This document shows, piece after piece, positions 51,903 to 61,439 of a DNA stretch of 64,000 bases (positions are counted from its first letter, which is position 1; each line of letters opens with the position of its first letter). Made by a program: the position numbers and the translations under genes. This DNA is from Balneolaceae bacterium UBA7797. Lineage in GTDB: Bacteria; Bacteroidota; Rhodothermia; Balneolales; Balneolaceae. The stretch lies in assembly GCA_002480645.1 (NCBI GenBank), contig DLCN01000023.1, positions 62,001-126,000 of the forward strand, written 5' to 3'. The notes beneath the pieces were generated by a model. That model was not told the origin of the DNA. It was given only the letters and a program-made list of their open reading frames with translations, and did not search any database.

Positions 51903-53084
51903 TCAATTGTGAAGCTTATCCATTTTGTCTTTTAGACGCTTAACAGTCAAGTGGGTATATTTTTCCGTTACTTTCTGGCTCGAATGTCCAGCCATGTAAC
52001 TTGCTTCAGCCGTATGAAACCCTTTCTCAATCCAGGTAGTAACGGCTTGGTGGCGCATTCCATGTAAAGTACGAGAGGTAGGAATACCTGCTTCTTTGCA
52101 GTAACGCTTAAATTCCCGATACACTCTCATACCACGAACCGGTTGGCCTTTTGTATTTCCACCGGTATAAATAAACACATAATCACTGGGGATTATCTTA
52201 CCACGAATCTTTAAGTACCCATTCAGTTCATTTTTTAATTCATTAATGATGGGGATCAGCCGTTCTTTTCGGCCTTTGGTGGGTGGTAGGGAAATGTAGC
52301 TTAATTCTCCATCTTCATAGATCAGGTTTTCACCTTTCAGTCCGGAGTAGGAAAGTTCAGGATCATAAGCCGCTTCATGTTTTCGGAGTCCACCATAGAA
52401 GTACAATGCCACAATAGGTTTGAACCAATGCTGAACCAAATTAGGGTCAAATTCGGGTAAGTCTTTCTTTCTGGCCAACTCTTCATCGAATTTCTTAAAA
52501 AGAATTCCAAGTTCTTCCTCAGAAATCATTTTAGGCCGGGTATTTTCCCGAATTCTCGGTAAATCCTGTTTAAGTGCAGGAAAGTAGTCCTTCTCCACAA
52601 TGTTTTTTTTCAGCAGAAACTTCCACCATGATCGGAAGTGCCGGAAATAATAATGCCTTGTAGCCGAGGTAATACCCTTTTTGAATATCACATTCTCAAA
52701 ATGGTAGCTTAAAACATTGGTTGGATGCACATCCGATAACTCATTTAATTCCACAAAATGATCTAAAGCTCGCTGGTAGGCTCCAATAGTTGCCGGAGAG
52801 AGGTGGTTTTTTGATTTGTAGAATAGCTTGATAGATTCGCTAACCGTGTTGCAAAGAACGGTTTCTTTTTGCGTATTTCTTTGCAATTCTTTTTTGGGAT
52901 CGAAACCATTAGCAAAGGGATTGATCCTGCCCAATGATTCCAGCTTTTCCAGTTCTTTAAGCATTTTCTCGGCCACGTCTTTATGACGGGTGCCCAATGC
53001 TTTTCGGGTAGATTTCACTTTTCCGTCAACAGAAGTTCTCCAGTTGATTGAATAATACTTGCCGCGTTTTGTTAGAAATGCCAT
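51903..53084 (-). CDS. tyrosine recombinase/integrase
   Basis: A 394-residue phage-type integrase. An N-terminal arm-binding region and a SAM-like core-binding domain (about 95-190) come first. The catalytic domain has the first Arg in YFYGGLRKHEA, then the HGMRH box (His-x-x-Arg), the second His in MAGHSSQKV and the nucleophilic Tyr in TEKYTHL. All catalytic residues are present, so it may be active. The ATG at 53084 was chosen because AGGAAA stands 8 bp before it; an ATG at 53129 would add 15 residues. It reads away from the truncated tRNA-Met at 53352-53394, the probable integration site. Confidence 0.92.
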   Translation of the reverse strand: MAFLTKRGKYYSINWRTSVDGKVKSTRKALGTRHKDVAEKMLKELEKLESLGRINPFANGFDPKKELQRNTQKETVLCNTVSESIKLFYKSKNHLSPATIGAYQRALDHFVELNELSDVHPTNVLSYHFENVIFKKGITSATRHYYFRHFRSWWKFLLKKNIVEKDYFPALKQDLPRIRENTRPKMISEEELGILFKKFDEELARKKDLPEFDPNLVQHWFKPIVALYFYGGLRKHEAAYDPELSYSGLKGENLIYEDGELSYISLPPTKGRKERLIPIINELKNELNGYLKIRGKIIPSDYVFIYTGGNTKGQPVRGMRVYREFKRYCKEAGIPTSRTLHGMRHQAVTTWIEKGFHTAEASYMAGHSSQKVTEKYTHLTVKRLKDKMDKLHN

Positions 53085-53351
53085 AGTAGTTTCCTCATTA
53101 TTTAGTTGAGAGTTAGAAGCGACTCTCATCTCAAAAAGCCTGAACTACTTTCCTTTTTCATGTACACCAAGATGTACACCAAGAATGGGAAATTTAGGGA
53201 ATGAATTGTTCACTTTTGTTCCCTTCCATTCGCTTACAAAAGTAAGTAAATAGGCTTTTTTTTTGACTATGGTGGGCAAATATTGGGTTTTTGAAGCCCT
53301 AATATCGTTAATTAAAAAAACGGGATTTGCAGGTAATTGGATTGCGTTTTC

Positions 53352-53394
53352 TCGATTATGAGTCGACTGCTCTAACCAACTGAGCTATGGGCCC
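53352..53394 (-). tRNA. tRNA-Met(CAT), 5' half only
   Basis: On the minus strand, GGGCCCATAGCTCAGTTGG opens a tRNA: acceptor strand, TA, D stem GCTC, D loop, GAGC, then anticodon stem GTCGA, loop CTCATAA with anticodon CAT, and TCGA of the 3' stem. At 53351 the match stops: the next base cannot close the stem and no variable loop, T arm or acceptor 3' strand follows. The 3' half should have been displaced to the other end of an inserted element. It is flanked by the integrase gene. In the 458-bp gap 53085-53542 nothing else is recognisable. Confidence 0.85.
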
Positions 53395-53542
53395 CAATTG
53401 CGAAAGGCATCAAATTTACGAGCTTTACCTCCTTTTTGAAAACCTTTTTTTCATCTTATTTCCTCTTCTTTGATCCTGCATCATCGTGGTTGCGTATATA
53501 CGTTTCTTTTATCACCTTTGGCCAAACAATGGGTTTCAATAG

Positions 53543-56536
53543 ATGTTCATGGATTTAAGCAAGGTGTTATGGCTGGTTATTGCATTATGTCCGGCTTTGG
53601 GGTTTTCACAATCACTCGTTACTTATAATTCGTACTGGGATCAGTATGTGGTCCGGAATGTAGATCGTGACGACGGATTATACCGGGATGAGGTCTACGA
53701 AACCTTTCAGGACAGCAGTGGATTTATCTGGGTGGCTAATTATGCCTATATGTTCAGATACGATGGCCTATCAATGGAACCGAACAGCATGGGTATTGGC
53801 CGTACCGGCGTATTCGATGAATTTAAAGTGGATAGCGACGGCCATCTCTGGATCCCCGGCACCGGTATCGGTCTGCACCGGATCATGGGAGACTCTATCC
53901 GCACGTTCACCAGCGCCGATGGTATTCAGGGCAGTTCCATCCGCACGCTTTCTTTTACTAAAGGGGACTCCGTTTTTGTGGGCGATTATCTGCATGGAGT
54001 GAGCGTGATCTATCAGGATTCGGTCATCTTCACCATTGATGAAGCAAGCGGGCTGGCCGGAGACCGGGTATTCCGCATTTTTACAGATTCCCGCAATAAT
54101 GTGTGGATCGGCACTACAAACGGACTCAGCATCTACAGGAATGGTTCGCTGACGACTTTCTCGACCGAAAACGGATTGCCTGAGAATTCCATCAAAGTGA
54201 TAAAGGAGTTAAAGAACGGAGAGATATGGGTAGCTACAGAAAAGTCGGGGATCGTCATTTTCAGGGATACAAAACCGGTGAGATATCTTACTCAAAAAGA
54301 AGGTCTGAGCGGTGAACTGGTGAGCGAGATCGAAGAACATCCTGTCGATGGTTCCATCTGGTTATCCTATTACGGAAGTGGCGTTGACCGCCTTTTTGAA
54401 GGCCATATTGAGAATCTGAATAGCACAGATGGGTTGATCTCTGATTTCACGAATTCGATCATGTTCGACGACCGGAACCGGGCATATATCGGAACCAATA
54501 TCGGAATGACCATCCTGATCCCCCGAAAAGTTGATGTGATCGACGCAGATACACCTGGATTTGGTGATGCCTCCTTGAATGGTGTTGCGGAGGGAAAAGA
54601 CGGCACCGTGTGGGTGTCAACCAGTGGAAACGGATTCCGGTATTTTAAGAACGGGAGCTGGAACAGTCCGGGTTCTGATATGCTGAAAACAGAAAGCGGA
54701 TTGGCCATACTCGCTCTGAATAATGGTGATATGGTGTTAAGCACCCGCAGTTCAGGGATCTATATGGTTCGAAATTTTGAGGTGACCGATCACCTTGATA
54801 CGGATTCCGGTCTCTCGGGAGATGAGATCACCTGTCTGGCACAGGATCATATGGACAGGATCTGGGTTGGTTCTTTTAATGGAATTGATGTGCTGGATAC
54901 CGATTTCAATATTCTATATACCCTTACCACCGATGATGGGATTCCGAGTCACGCCTGCCTTCAGATGATCACAGATCATGAGCAAAATATCTGGATAGGT
55001 TCATTATACGGAGGGGCTTTTAACATGAAGGATCGTGAAGTTCTTGCCACATACGATACTTCCGACGGTTTAAGTACGGAAAAGGTATTTGGCCTTTTTG
55101 AAAGTTCTGATCAGACTCTGTGGCTCCTTACCACCGATTACGGATTTCATGGAGTGAAGGATGGAGCTTTCACCCGTTATTACGGAACTCCGGATACTTT
55201 TGTAGGGATGACGGAAGATCATAACGGCAATTACTGGTTTGCTTCTAATGGCTATGTCGTTTTTCTGGATACCACTGATTTTAAAAAACTGGCTGATAAT
55301 GAATTAGAACAACTTCGCTTTCAGCGGTTCAATGCTGATGACGGGGTTCCTGCAGCAAGATTTTCGTATGGCAACAGTTCGGTTATAACGACTCTTTCTA
55401 CCGGAGAGGTCCTCATCCCTTCCTTAAAAGGATTACTCGTTATCGACCCGGAAAAGGTGGTTCATGATGAGATCAATTTTTTCCCATACATCAACAAATT
55501 ACAGATCAATGGTGAAGAGCAAACCACGACAGGTTCGGTGACTCTTGACCCCGGAAATAATCGTATTGAGATCTCTTATTCGGCCTTAAATCTGGAATCT
55601 CCATCCAAAACAAAATTCAGGATACGGCTTCAGGGAATGGATGATGAATGGGTGAATGTGGGGGATCGAAGGACGGCATTTTACGACTATCTGCCGGATG
55701 GTAATTATACATTTCAGGTTTCGGCGACGGGCCCTGATGGGATTTGGAATCAACATCTGGCGAGTTTAGCTATCACCGTAAATCCTCCGTTCTATAAAAT
55801 GTGGTGGTTCCGCCTTCTCGCTTTGCTCAGTTTCGGTCTTTTGATCGCAGCGGCTGTTCGCATTCAGTCGAATATCAAAGTGCAAAAACTAAACCGGGAA
55901 CTCGCCCTTCAGCAAAAAATTCAGCATGAACGGGAGCGAATTTCCAGAGACCTGCACGACAACGTGGGTTCGCAGATCACCAATCTGATCACCGGGATCG
56001 AGATCAGTAATCTGCACATCAAAAAAGATCAGGGCGACAAAGCAATCGATCTTTTGCAACAATTAGATATGGATGCCCGGGGAGCCATGACGGAACTGCG
56101 GGAGACTATCTGGCTGCTCGATCGAGACACCATCACCATAAAAGAGTTTGAGTCACACCTCCGCAATTACATTAAGCGTAACGAATATGCCTTGAAGGGA
56201 CTATCGGTGACAATCAATAATTCGGTGGATACAGAGACCTGGCTGAATCCGACTCAGTCTTTGCATTTATTGAGAATCACACAGGAAACGCTGAATAATT
56301 GCAATAAATATGCACAGGCGGATACTTTTACCATCAACATTGCACAACGGGATAACATCATTGATCTCGAATTTATTGATGATGGCACTGGCTTTGAAAT
56401 GAATGGCCATGCTGAGGCCGGGAATGGACTCAAAAATATGCAGGAACGTGCCGGCGAGTTAAACGGTGTACTTAAGATCGAAAGTACCGGCGGAAAAGGA
56501 ACGTCCATTACATTAAGTTTTCCGATTATACCCTAA
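53543..56536 (+). CDS. propeller-type sensor histidine kinase (HisKA_3 class)
   Basis: A 997-residue two-component sensor. After a signal peptide, two predicted seven-bladed propellers made of Reg_prop repeats (patterns such as DSRNNVWIGTTNGLSIY) fill residues about 40-640. A Y_Y_Y domain (about 665-750) and one membrane helix (about 755-775) follow. The kinase core has HisKA_3 with the phosphorylated His in SRDLHDNVGSQ (about 804) and an HATPase with GNGLKNMQERAGEL. This build is typical of Bacteroidota-type sensors. It shares an operon with the response regulator that starts shortly after. The ligand is unknown. Confidence 0.92.
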   Translation: MFMDLSKVLWLVIALCPALGFSQSLVTYNSYWDQYVVRNVDRDDGLYRDEVYETFQDSSGFIWVANYAYMFRYDGLSMEPNSMGIGRTGVFDEFKVDSDGHLWIPGTGIGLHRIMGDSIRTFTSADGIQGSSIRTLSFTKGDSVFVGDYLHGVSVIYQDSVIFTIDEASGLAGDRVFRIFTDSRNNVWIGTTNGLSIYRNGSLTTFSTENGLPENSIKVIKELKNGEIWVATEKSGIVIFRDTKPVRYLTQKEGLSGELVSEIEEHPVDGSIWLSYYGSGVDRLFEGHIENLNSTDGLISDFTNSIMFDDRNRAYIGTNIGMTILIPRKVDVIDADTPGFGDASLNGVAEGKDGTVWVSTSGNGFRYFKNGSWNSPGSDMLKTESGLAILALNNGDMVLSTRSSGIYMVRNFEVTDHLDTDSGLSGDEITCLAQDHMDRIWVGSFNGIDVLDTDFNILYTLTTDDGIPSHACLQMITDHEQNIWIGSLYGGAFNMKDREVLATYDTSDGLSTEKVFGLFESSDQTLWLLTTDYGFHGVKDGAFTRYYGTPDTFVGMTEDHNGNYWFASNGYVVFLDTTDFKKLADNELEQLRFQRFNADDGVPAARFSYGNSSVITTLSTGEVLIPSLKGLLVIDPEKVVHDEINFFPYINKLQINGEEQTTTGSVTLDPGNNRIEISYSALNLESPSKTKFRIRLQGMDDEWVNVGDRRTAFYDYLPDGNYTFQVSATGPDGIWNQHLASLAITVNPPFYKMWWFRLLALLSFGLLIAAAVRIQSNIKVQKLNRELALQQKIQHERERISRDLHDNVGSQITNLITGIEISNLHIKKDQGDKAIDLLQQLDMDARGAMTELRETIWLLDRDTITIKEFESHLRNYIKRNEYALKGLSVTINNSVDTETWLNPTQSLHLLRITQETLNNCNKYAQADTFTINIAQRDNIIDLEFIDDGTGFEMNGHAEAGNGLKNMQERAGELNGVLKIESTGGKGTSITLSFPIIP

Positions 56537-56579
56537 TCAGGGTATGGTCAAAGCGCATGAATTTGAGTTTATTAATTCT

Positions 56580-57236
56580 ATGAGTATACGAATAGGCATA
56601 GTAGATGATCAGAAGAAGATCAGAGACAATCTGGAAACCCGTTTTTCATTTTTTGATGGAATTGATGTGGTTATGCTGGCTCAAAATGGCAAGGATGCTA
56701 TCAAACAGCTAAAAAGCATGAAAAAAGATAGTATCCCGACCGTACTTCTGATGGATATTGAAATGCCGGTCATGGATGGCGTTGAAACTACCCGGATCAT
56801 AAAAAAAGATTTTCCGGATATTGATATCATGATGCAGACGGTGTTTGAAGATGAAGAGAACATCTTCAAAAGTATTCAGGCCGGTGCCTCCGGATATCTT
56901 CTCAAAGATGACCCTATCGATAAATACGTGATTGCTATCGAAGAAATGGTTGATGGCGGCGCACCGATCTCATCGAGTGTTGCTCTGAAATTGCTCCAAT
57001 ACATGCGGGAAACTAACGCCGCAGCTTCTGCCGGCAGTGAGGACTTCTCGCTTACCTCCCGCGAACTGGATATCCTGAAAGGAATCGTCGATGATCTGAC
57101 GGAGTTTCAGATCGGTGATCAGTTGTTTATCAGTCCGCATACGGTTCGTACACACATCAAGAATATCTACAAGAAACTGCATGTGCATACCCGGGCTTCC
57201 GCAGTAAAAATTGCTCTTCAGAACCGTTTGGTTTAA
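56580..57236 (+). CDS. NarL/LuxR-family response regulator
   Basis: A 218-residue response regulator. The receiver has IVDDQ, the phosphoacceptor Asp in VLLMDIEMPVMDG and the lysine in YLLKDDP. The C terminus is a LuxR-type helix-turn-helix (LTSRELDILKGIVDD, then ISPHTVRTHIKNIYKKLHVH). The ATG at 56580 starts the receiver domain directly; one at 56544, 7 bp after the kinase stop, is also possible. It is the partner of the preceding HisKA_3 kinase. Confidence 0.93.
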   Translation: MSIRIGIVDDQKKIRDNLETRFSFFDGIDVVMLAQNGKDAIKQLKSMKKDSIPTVLLMDIEMPVMDGVETTRIIKKDFPDIDIMMQTVFEDEENIFKSIQAGASGYLLKDDPIDKYVIAIEEMVDGGAPISSSVALKLLQYMRETNAAASAGSEDFSLTSRELDILKGIVDDLTEFQIGDQLFISPHTVRTHIKNIYKKLHVHTRASAVKIALQNRLV

Positions 57237-57441
57237 TCTCGGTATTACTGCTTGCAATAGCGATCTAAAGCATTTGTTCACAAGCTACATCAGTCCTTCC
57301 ATTAGACCGGAAATGCTTTTTACGCAGGTATGACTTCTTACTGTTCTTCTTCGCAGTATCTGAGTTATCTGTGTGCTGATTCTCGTTAAGTAACCGGCCG
57401 GTCCGTAACTTCCGGCGTCATTACCTTGCATTTCAACCAAT

Positions 57442-57472
57442 AAAAAAAGCTGCATCCGGGGCGGGATGCAGC
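57442..57472 (-). terminator. intrinsic terminator of the OmpA/PD40 gene
   Basis: A perfect 9-bp stem, GCTGCATCC with GGATGCAGC, and a 6-base loop are followed on the minus strand by seven T. It lies 44 bp after the OmpA-family gene stop. It is the clearest intrinsic terminator of the window. Confidence 0.88.
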
Positions 57473-57515
57473 CTGTATCAGAGGTGCAGGTATCGCAGAT
57501 ATCTACCTATTGCTA

Positions 57516-60350
57516 TCAGAAGGCAAGACCTGCTCTCAGTACAATACCTGTTCCTCCTCCTCCATTTTGAATCGCCAGTCCGCCACTCAGGAACTTGAAT
57601 TTAGCCCGGGCTCCTAATTCCAGCCAGCTTGGACCTTCTACGGTAGCGGTAGTGTAGGTCTCGTTACCATCCGTTTCTTCATTCGGTTCCACATTTACAA
57701 AGCTCAGCAGATTGTAATTATAAGAGACGTAAGGTGATATTTTGATGTCGCTGATCTCCATATTATACCTCGCACGGGCCATCAGCGGTAATCCCCAGCT
57801 GCTGAAGTAATAGTCATAGGTTTCCCCGCTAAGCGGAGTCAGATATTCTTCTTTATGAAATACCAGATAAGCTCCGGCTCCGTAATCGAAGGTCAACGGG
57901 AGATTTACGGTAGAGCTGAGATCTACATACTTGATCCATTCAATACCTCCACCTAAAGCACCACCCATGAAGTATCCATAGATATTACGCTCGCTCATAC
58001 CATCCCCGCTGTGGATGAGCACTCCGGCACCGCTCACATTTGAAAAAGCATGCGCTCCGTTTCCGGAATGCGTAAGGAACTGAATGTCTGAACCTCCAAA
58101 GGCACTGATGTCATTTCCGTCCGCATCTATGAACCAGGCTGATGACTGCGTTTCTTCTTCGTCCTCGTCATCGTCATCGGTATAAACTACAATATCCTCG
58201 TCATCATCGTAGTCAATGTCGTAGCAGGCAGCGCCATCAGGAATTCCTCCATTTAAGGCAGCCTGACGGTACAGCTCATACAAATTCACATCTGTCTCAG
58301 TTTCTTCTTCCGTTCCATCTGCCTGAGCCAGCATATCTCCGGTTCCTTCCAGCGTATTACTCAATACTTTCACTTCCACCCGGCGATTTTCCTGTCGCCC
58401 TTCCGGGGTTTCATTCGAGGCACGGGGCTCGGTCTCGCCATATCCTTTCGCAGAGATACGATTGGTGGAAATGCCTTTATCTACCACGTATTTAACCACG
58501 GCCTCGGCTCGGGCCTGACTAAGTTCCATGTTGCTTTCATCGGAACCCACATTATCGGTATGACCACCGATCTCAACCACCAACGTAGATTTAGCCATGA
58601 TGTCGTATAGCCTGTCCAGTTCCTGCATACTTTCCGATCTCAGATTATCGCTCCCTGTATCGAAATAGATATTCTCCAGTACGATACGGGCCCCTTCATT
58701 GGCCTCTGTGAGCTGAATATCCTTACGTACTTCTTTATACCCGGAATTCCCCTCCAGCCAACTGATCCGTGCTCTTCGTATCGCTGCGTTCAGGTCACCC
58801 TGAGCTTCATTCATCTGTTTGGTCAATGCTGTAAGTTGATCAAATTCCTCATCCAGATCGGCTGAATTACTCGCCAGCAGCAGTTCGAACTCATCTTTAG
58901 CCTCCTCGATCTCGCCCAGAGCATTTCGCATCCGGTATAGTTCAGATCCCAGTTCCTCACTGAATGCGATGGAGTCGTCCACCATAGTTTTCAGATCCAG
59001 CATTTCGGTCTGAAATAAATATCCTTTCTGATTGGCTGTGATCAGATATCGACGACCAAATGGCAGGGTGATCAGATATTCACCCGTCTTTGAATTACTG
59101 GTGGCATAACCTAATTGTTCACCGGTATCAAAATCACTCCAGTGCAAGGTGGCTGCGATCAGACTATCATTCTGATCAGTCACTTCACCGAAGATAGTCA
59201 CCACCGGATCCGGACGCATTTCCGGAGGCAGGATCATTCTGAAAATATCTTCCCCACCAAAACCATCACCTTCACCTGTTGTCTCCCGGGTAAAATAAGC
59301 TACACTACCCGAAGCCGGGATGGTGAAGTCTTCATCATCCAGTACCGTATTTATATTCTTTCCAAGATTAACCGGGGTGGTCCAGTTATCCCAGCCATCA
59401 CCAATTCTCCGGCTGACAAACAGATCCGTGCCTCCAAAACCTGCATGACCGTCGGAGGAGAAATACAATGTTCTGCCATCGGCGTTCAGATAGGGCCATT
59501 TTTCCGTACCCGGAGAGTTAATGACCGGTGAGATCGGTACCGGTTTGGTCCATCTTCCGTTCTTCAAATGGGTGATGTAGATGTCGGTTTCGTAATCAGC
59601 ACCTTTCGCATCGGTCCGGCCTTCATAGGCCACAAAGATGAGAGTTTTGCCATCGGGAGAAAGATTGGCCATCGACTCCCATTCGTCGCTGTTCACGTCC
59701 CCTCCAAGATTACAGGGTACCGTCCAGCTGTCGCCGATCTTTGCACTATAAAAGAAATCCCCGCTGCCAAACCGACCTTTGTAATTCCCGAAAACAATGG
59801 CTGCATTTCCATCCGACGAAAGTGATAATATACCTTCGTGGGTATCGGTATTAATGATACGCCCCATATTTTCTGGTGCCGACCAAACCCCGTTCTCATC
59901 CAGCGTGGAGTACCAGACATCCTCGCCGCCATATCCGCCGGTACGATCACTGGAATTGAAGTACATCTTCTTTCCATCGGTCGATATTCGTGGCAGATAT
60001 TCGTCGATCTCCGAATTCACATTCGCGCCGATATTATCAATAAATACCTCTTCTTCAGGAGCTTTCAGCAATTCGATCACTTTATTGATCTTTAATTTAT
60101 CCGCCCCGGAATAATTATCGCGGTATTTCTCATACATCTCTATCGCCTTATCCCAGTTTTTAAGCGCCGTATAACTTTTTGCTGCACCGAGATAATTAGA
60201 TGAACCGGATGCCGCAGCTCTTACATACGCATTCGCCGCTGATTGATATTTACCGCTTTCAAACAGCTCATCAGCACTTTGTGCCGATATAACCCCGCTA
60301 AATCCTGCTGCAAATAATAGCAGGAACACTACCCTTTTTATTGTTTTCAT
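57516..60350 (-). CDS. OmpA-family protein with TPR and PD40-type repeats
   Basis: A 944-residue cell-envelope protein. After a signal peptide (VFLLLFAAGFSGVISAQ) come TPR-like repeats (about 25-100), then PD40/WD40-like propeller repeats (patterns such as DGKMYFNSSDRTGGYGGEDVW), a carboxypeptidase-regulatory-like Ig fold (about 390-460), a coiled-coil stretch, and an OmpA peptidoglycan-binding domain (about 565-680) with GGHTDNVGSDESN and RISAKGYGETEP. The last 240 residues include an acidic run (DDDDEDEEETQ) and end like a beta-barrel (GIVLRAGLAF). It probably links the outer membrane to the cell wall. Confidence 0.88.
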   Translation of the reverse strand: MKTIKRVVFLLLFAAGFSGVISAQSADELFESGKYQSAANAYVRAAASGSSNYLGAAKSYTALKNWDKAIEMYEKYRDNYSGADKLKINKVIELLKAPEEEVFIDNIGANVNSEIDEYLPRISTDGKKMYFNSSDRTGGYGGEDVWYSTLDENGVWSAPENMGRIINTDTHEGILSLSSDGNAAIVFGNYKGRFGSGDFFYSAKIGDSWTVPCNLGGDVNSDEWESMANLSPDGKTLIFVAYEGRTDAKGADYETDIYITHLKNGRWTKPVPISPVINSPGTEKWPYLNADGRTLYFSSDGHAGFGGTDLFVSRRIGDGWDNWTTPVNLGKNINTVLDDEDFTIPASGSVAYFTRETTGEGDGFGGEDIFRMILPPEMRPDPVVTIFGEVTDQNDSLIAATLHWSDFDTGEQLGYATSNSKTGEYLITLPFGRRYLITANQKGYLFQTEMLDLKTMVDDSIAFSEELGSELYRMRNALGEIEEAKDEFELLLASNSADLDEEFDQLTALTKQMNEAQGDLNAAIRRARISWLEGNSGYKEVRKDIQLTEANEGARIVLENIYFDTGSDNLRSESMQELDRLYDIMAKSTLVVEIGGHTDNVGSDESNMELSQARAEAVVKYVVDKGISTNRISAKGYGETEPRASNETPEGRQENRRVEVKVLSNTLEGTGDMLAQADGTEEETETDVNLYELYRQAALNGGIPDGAACYDIDYDDDEDIVVYTDDDDEDEEETQSSAWFIDADGNDISAFGGSDIQFLTHSGNGAHAFSNVSGAGVLIHSGDGMSERNIYGYFMGGALGGGIEWIKYVDLSSTVNLPLTFDYGAGAYLVFHKEEYLTPLSGETYDYYFSSWGLPLMARARYNMEISDIKISPYVSYNYNLLSFVNVEPNEETDGNETYTTATVEGPSWLELGARAKFKFLSGGLAIQNGGGGTGIVLRAGLAF

Positions 60351-60511
60351 TGTACCCTTTGTTTAATTAACCGGGCAGGAAAAGTACCCCGAATCAGCCC
60401 GGCTATTTCTGTTACTAAACAAATGTGACTTTCTGTACCCACATTATAAATACCCTATTTGGGGTATTTTAAACTCATATTTAGCGCGACTTAGCAGAAT
60501 TCAACTCAATT

Positions 60512-61318
60512 TCACTCTCTTCCGGTTACATAGATCCTGCCTGACGGGTCCATAAACCCAAGATCACCGCTGCGATACTCCTGATCGGTATATGCTGATT
60601 CCGACCTTATATATATGGGCGATTGTTTCTCCGGTTCTCCCTCACATCTCACATTCACTCCGGCAATTGATCTCCCCATACAATGATGTTCATATTTTGC
60701 AGGGATGAGGGAGCTTTTTCTTTTATGCGCCGCGATTAACCCTCCGGCTTCGGTCTGTCCATAGCCCTGGATCATCCATCGGCAATGCGGTGATAGTTTT
60801 TCAAACTCTCCGGCCTGAATCGGATCTCCGCCAAATACGACTGTGTCGGCAAACCAGTGTTCATCATAAAGTGTCCGCAACACCTGTGGTACCGTGAGCA
60901 GGTAATCCGCATTCAGGTCCTGCACCGTCTGCAACCAAAGTTTATGATCTCCTTTAATTGTGGTGATGAACAGGTATTCACATTCCAGATATTCGGCCAT
61001 CAGTAACCATGTAAACCCGGCTACATGCCAGGGGGCTGCCATCATTAAGAGAAAATGATGCGGCTGTATCTCAAATGCATCAGCAGAATTACGCGCATTC
61101 AGCTGTAGTCGTTCGAGCGAATTCCAGATGCATTTGGGGTGATCGGTACTCCCGCTTGAAAACAATCCGATATAGAGCCCGTCATCGGGAGGTTTCGGTA
61201 TTTGAAGATCATGCCCTTGCAGTTTAGGAGGGATCAAAACCTGTGACCGGGTCGCAGTTAATATGCGATCGATGATCTCTTTGGCAGAACCTTGCAGCGA
61301 TGTGATCTCATAGTCCAT
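60512..61318 (-). CDS. short adenylate-forming (ANL) enzyme, MenE-like
   Basis: A 268-residue member of the AMP-binding superfamily. The nucleotide loop FSSGSTDHPK, the A5 motif IQGYGQTEAGG and the A7 motif YRSGDLGF are present. It stops at IYVTGRE, the hinge where the mobile C-terminal domain normally begins, and it lacks about 100 residues at the front as well. Typical enzymes have 450-550 residues. The next gene begins only 160 bp later, so the missing domain is not nearby. It may be an o-succinylbenzoate-CoA ligase in a reduced form, but that is weakly supported. Confidence 0.7.
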   Translation of the reverse strand: MDYEITSLQGSAKEIIDRILTATRSQVLIPPKLQGHDLQIPKPPDDGLYIGLFSSGSTDHPKCIWNSLERLQLNARNSADAFEIQPHHFLLMMAAPWHVAGFTWLLMAEYLECEYLFITTIKGDHKLWLQTVQDLNADYLLTVPQVLRTLYDEHWFADTVVFGGDPIQAGEFEKLSPHCRWMIQGYGQTEAGGLIAAHKRKSSLIPAKYEHHCMGRSIAGVNVRCEGEPEKQSPIYIRSESAYTDQEYRSGDLGFMDPSGRIYVTGRE

Positions 61319-61439
61319 AATGGGAGTTTTCAGACATGGTATTCATCATATTTCAATTTTCTGTGACCGAAGCGTTAAGTTTTGTCTTAAAATGGATCAA
61401 TTCTTCTTATTTTACGCCTCATTTTTCGATCAGATAACT

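Larger units (their letters stand above)
5368..53351. mobile_element. putative integrated metal-resistance element (right end fixed, left end uncertain)
   Basis: The right edge is defined by the truncated tRNA-Met(CAT) at 53352-53394 and a tyrosine recombinase reading away from it. Nearly all genes between about 5.4 and 51.8 kb concern metals, while core genes lie on both sides (nuo to the left, hisF and gltB to the right). I could not find a second copy of the tRNA junction, so the left coordinate is only where gene content changes. No conjugation genes, relaxase or transposase are visible. It may be a decayed genomic island assembled in several steps. Confidence 0.35.

Noticed and set aside
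53270..53351. On the minus strand, GCCCACCA (near 53271-53278) and a TTCAA loop flanked by GGG and CCC could be the 3' half of the tRNA, making an intron-like insert of about 85 bp.
   Set aside because: The distance from the TTC loop to CCA is 26 bases instead of 23, the T stem lacks its closing G-C pair, and two acceptor pairs fail. No group I intron features are visible.
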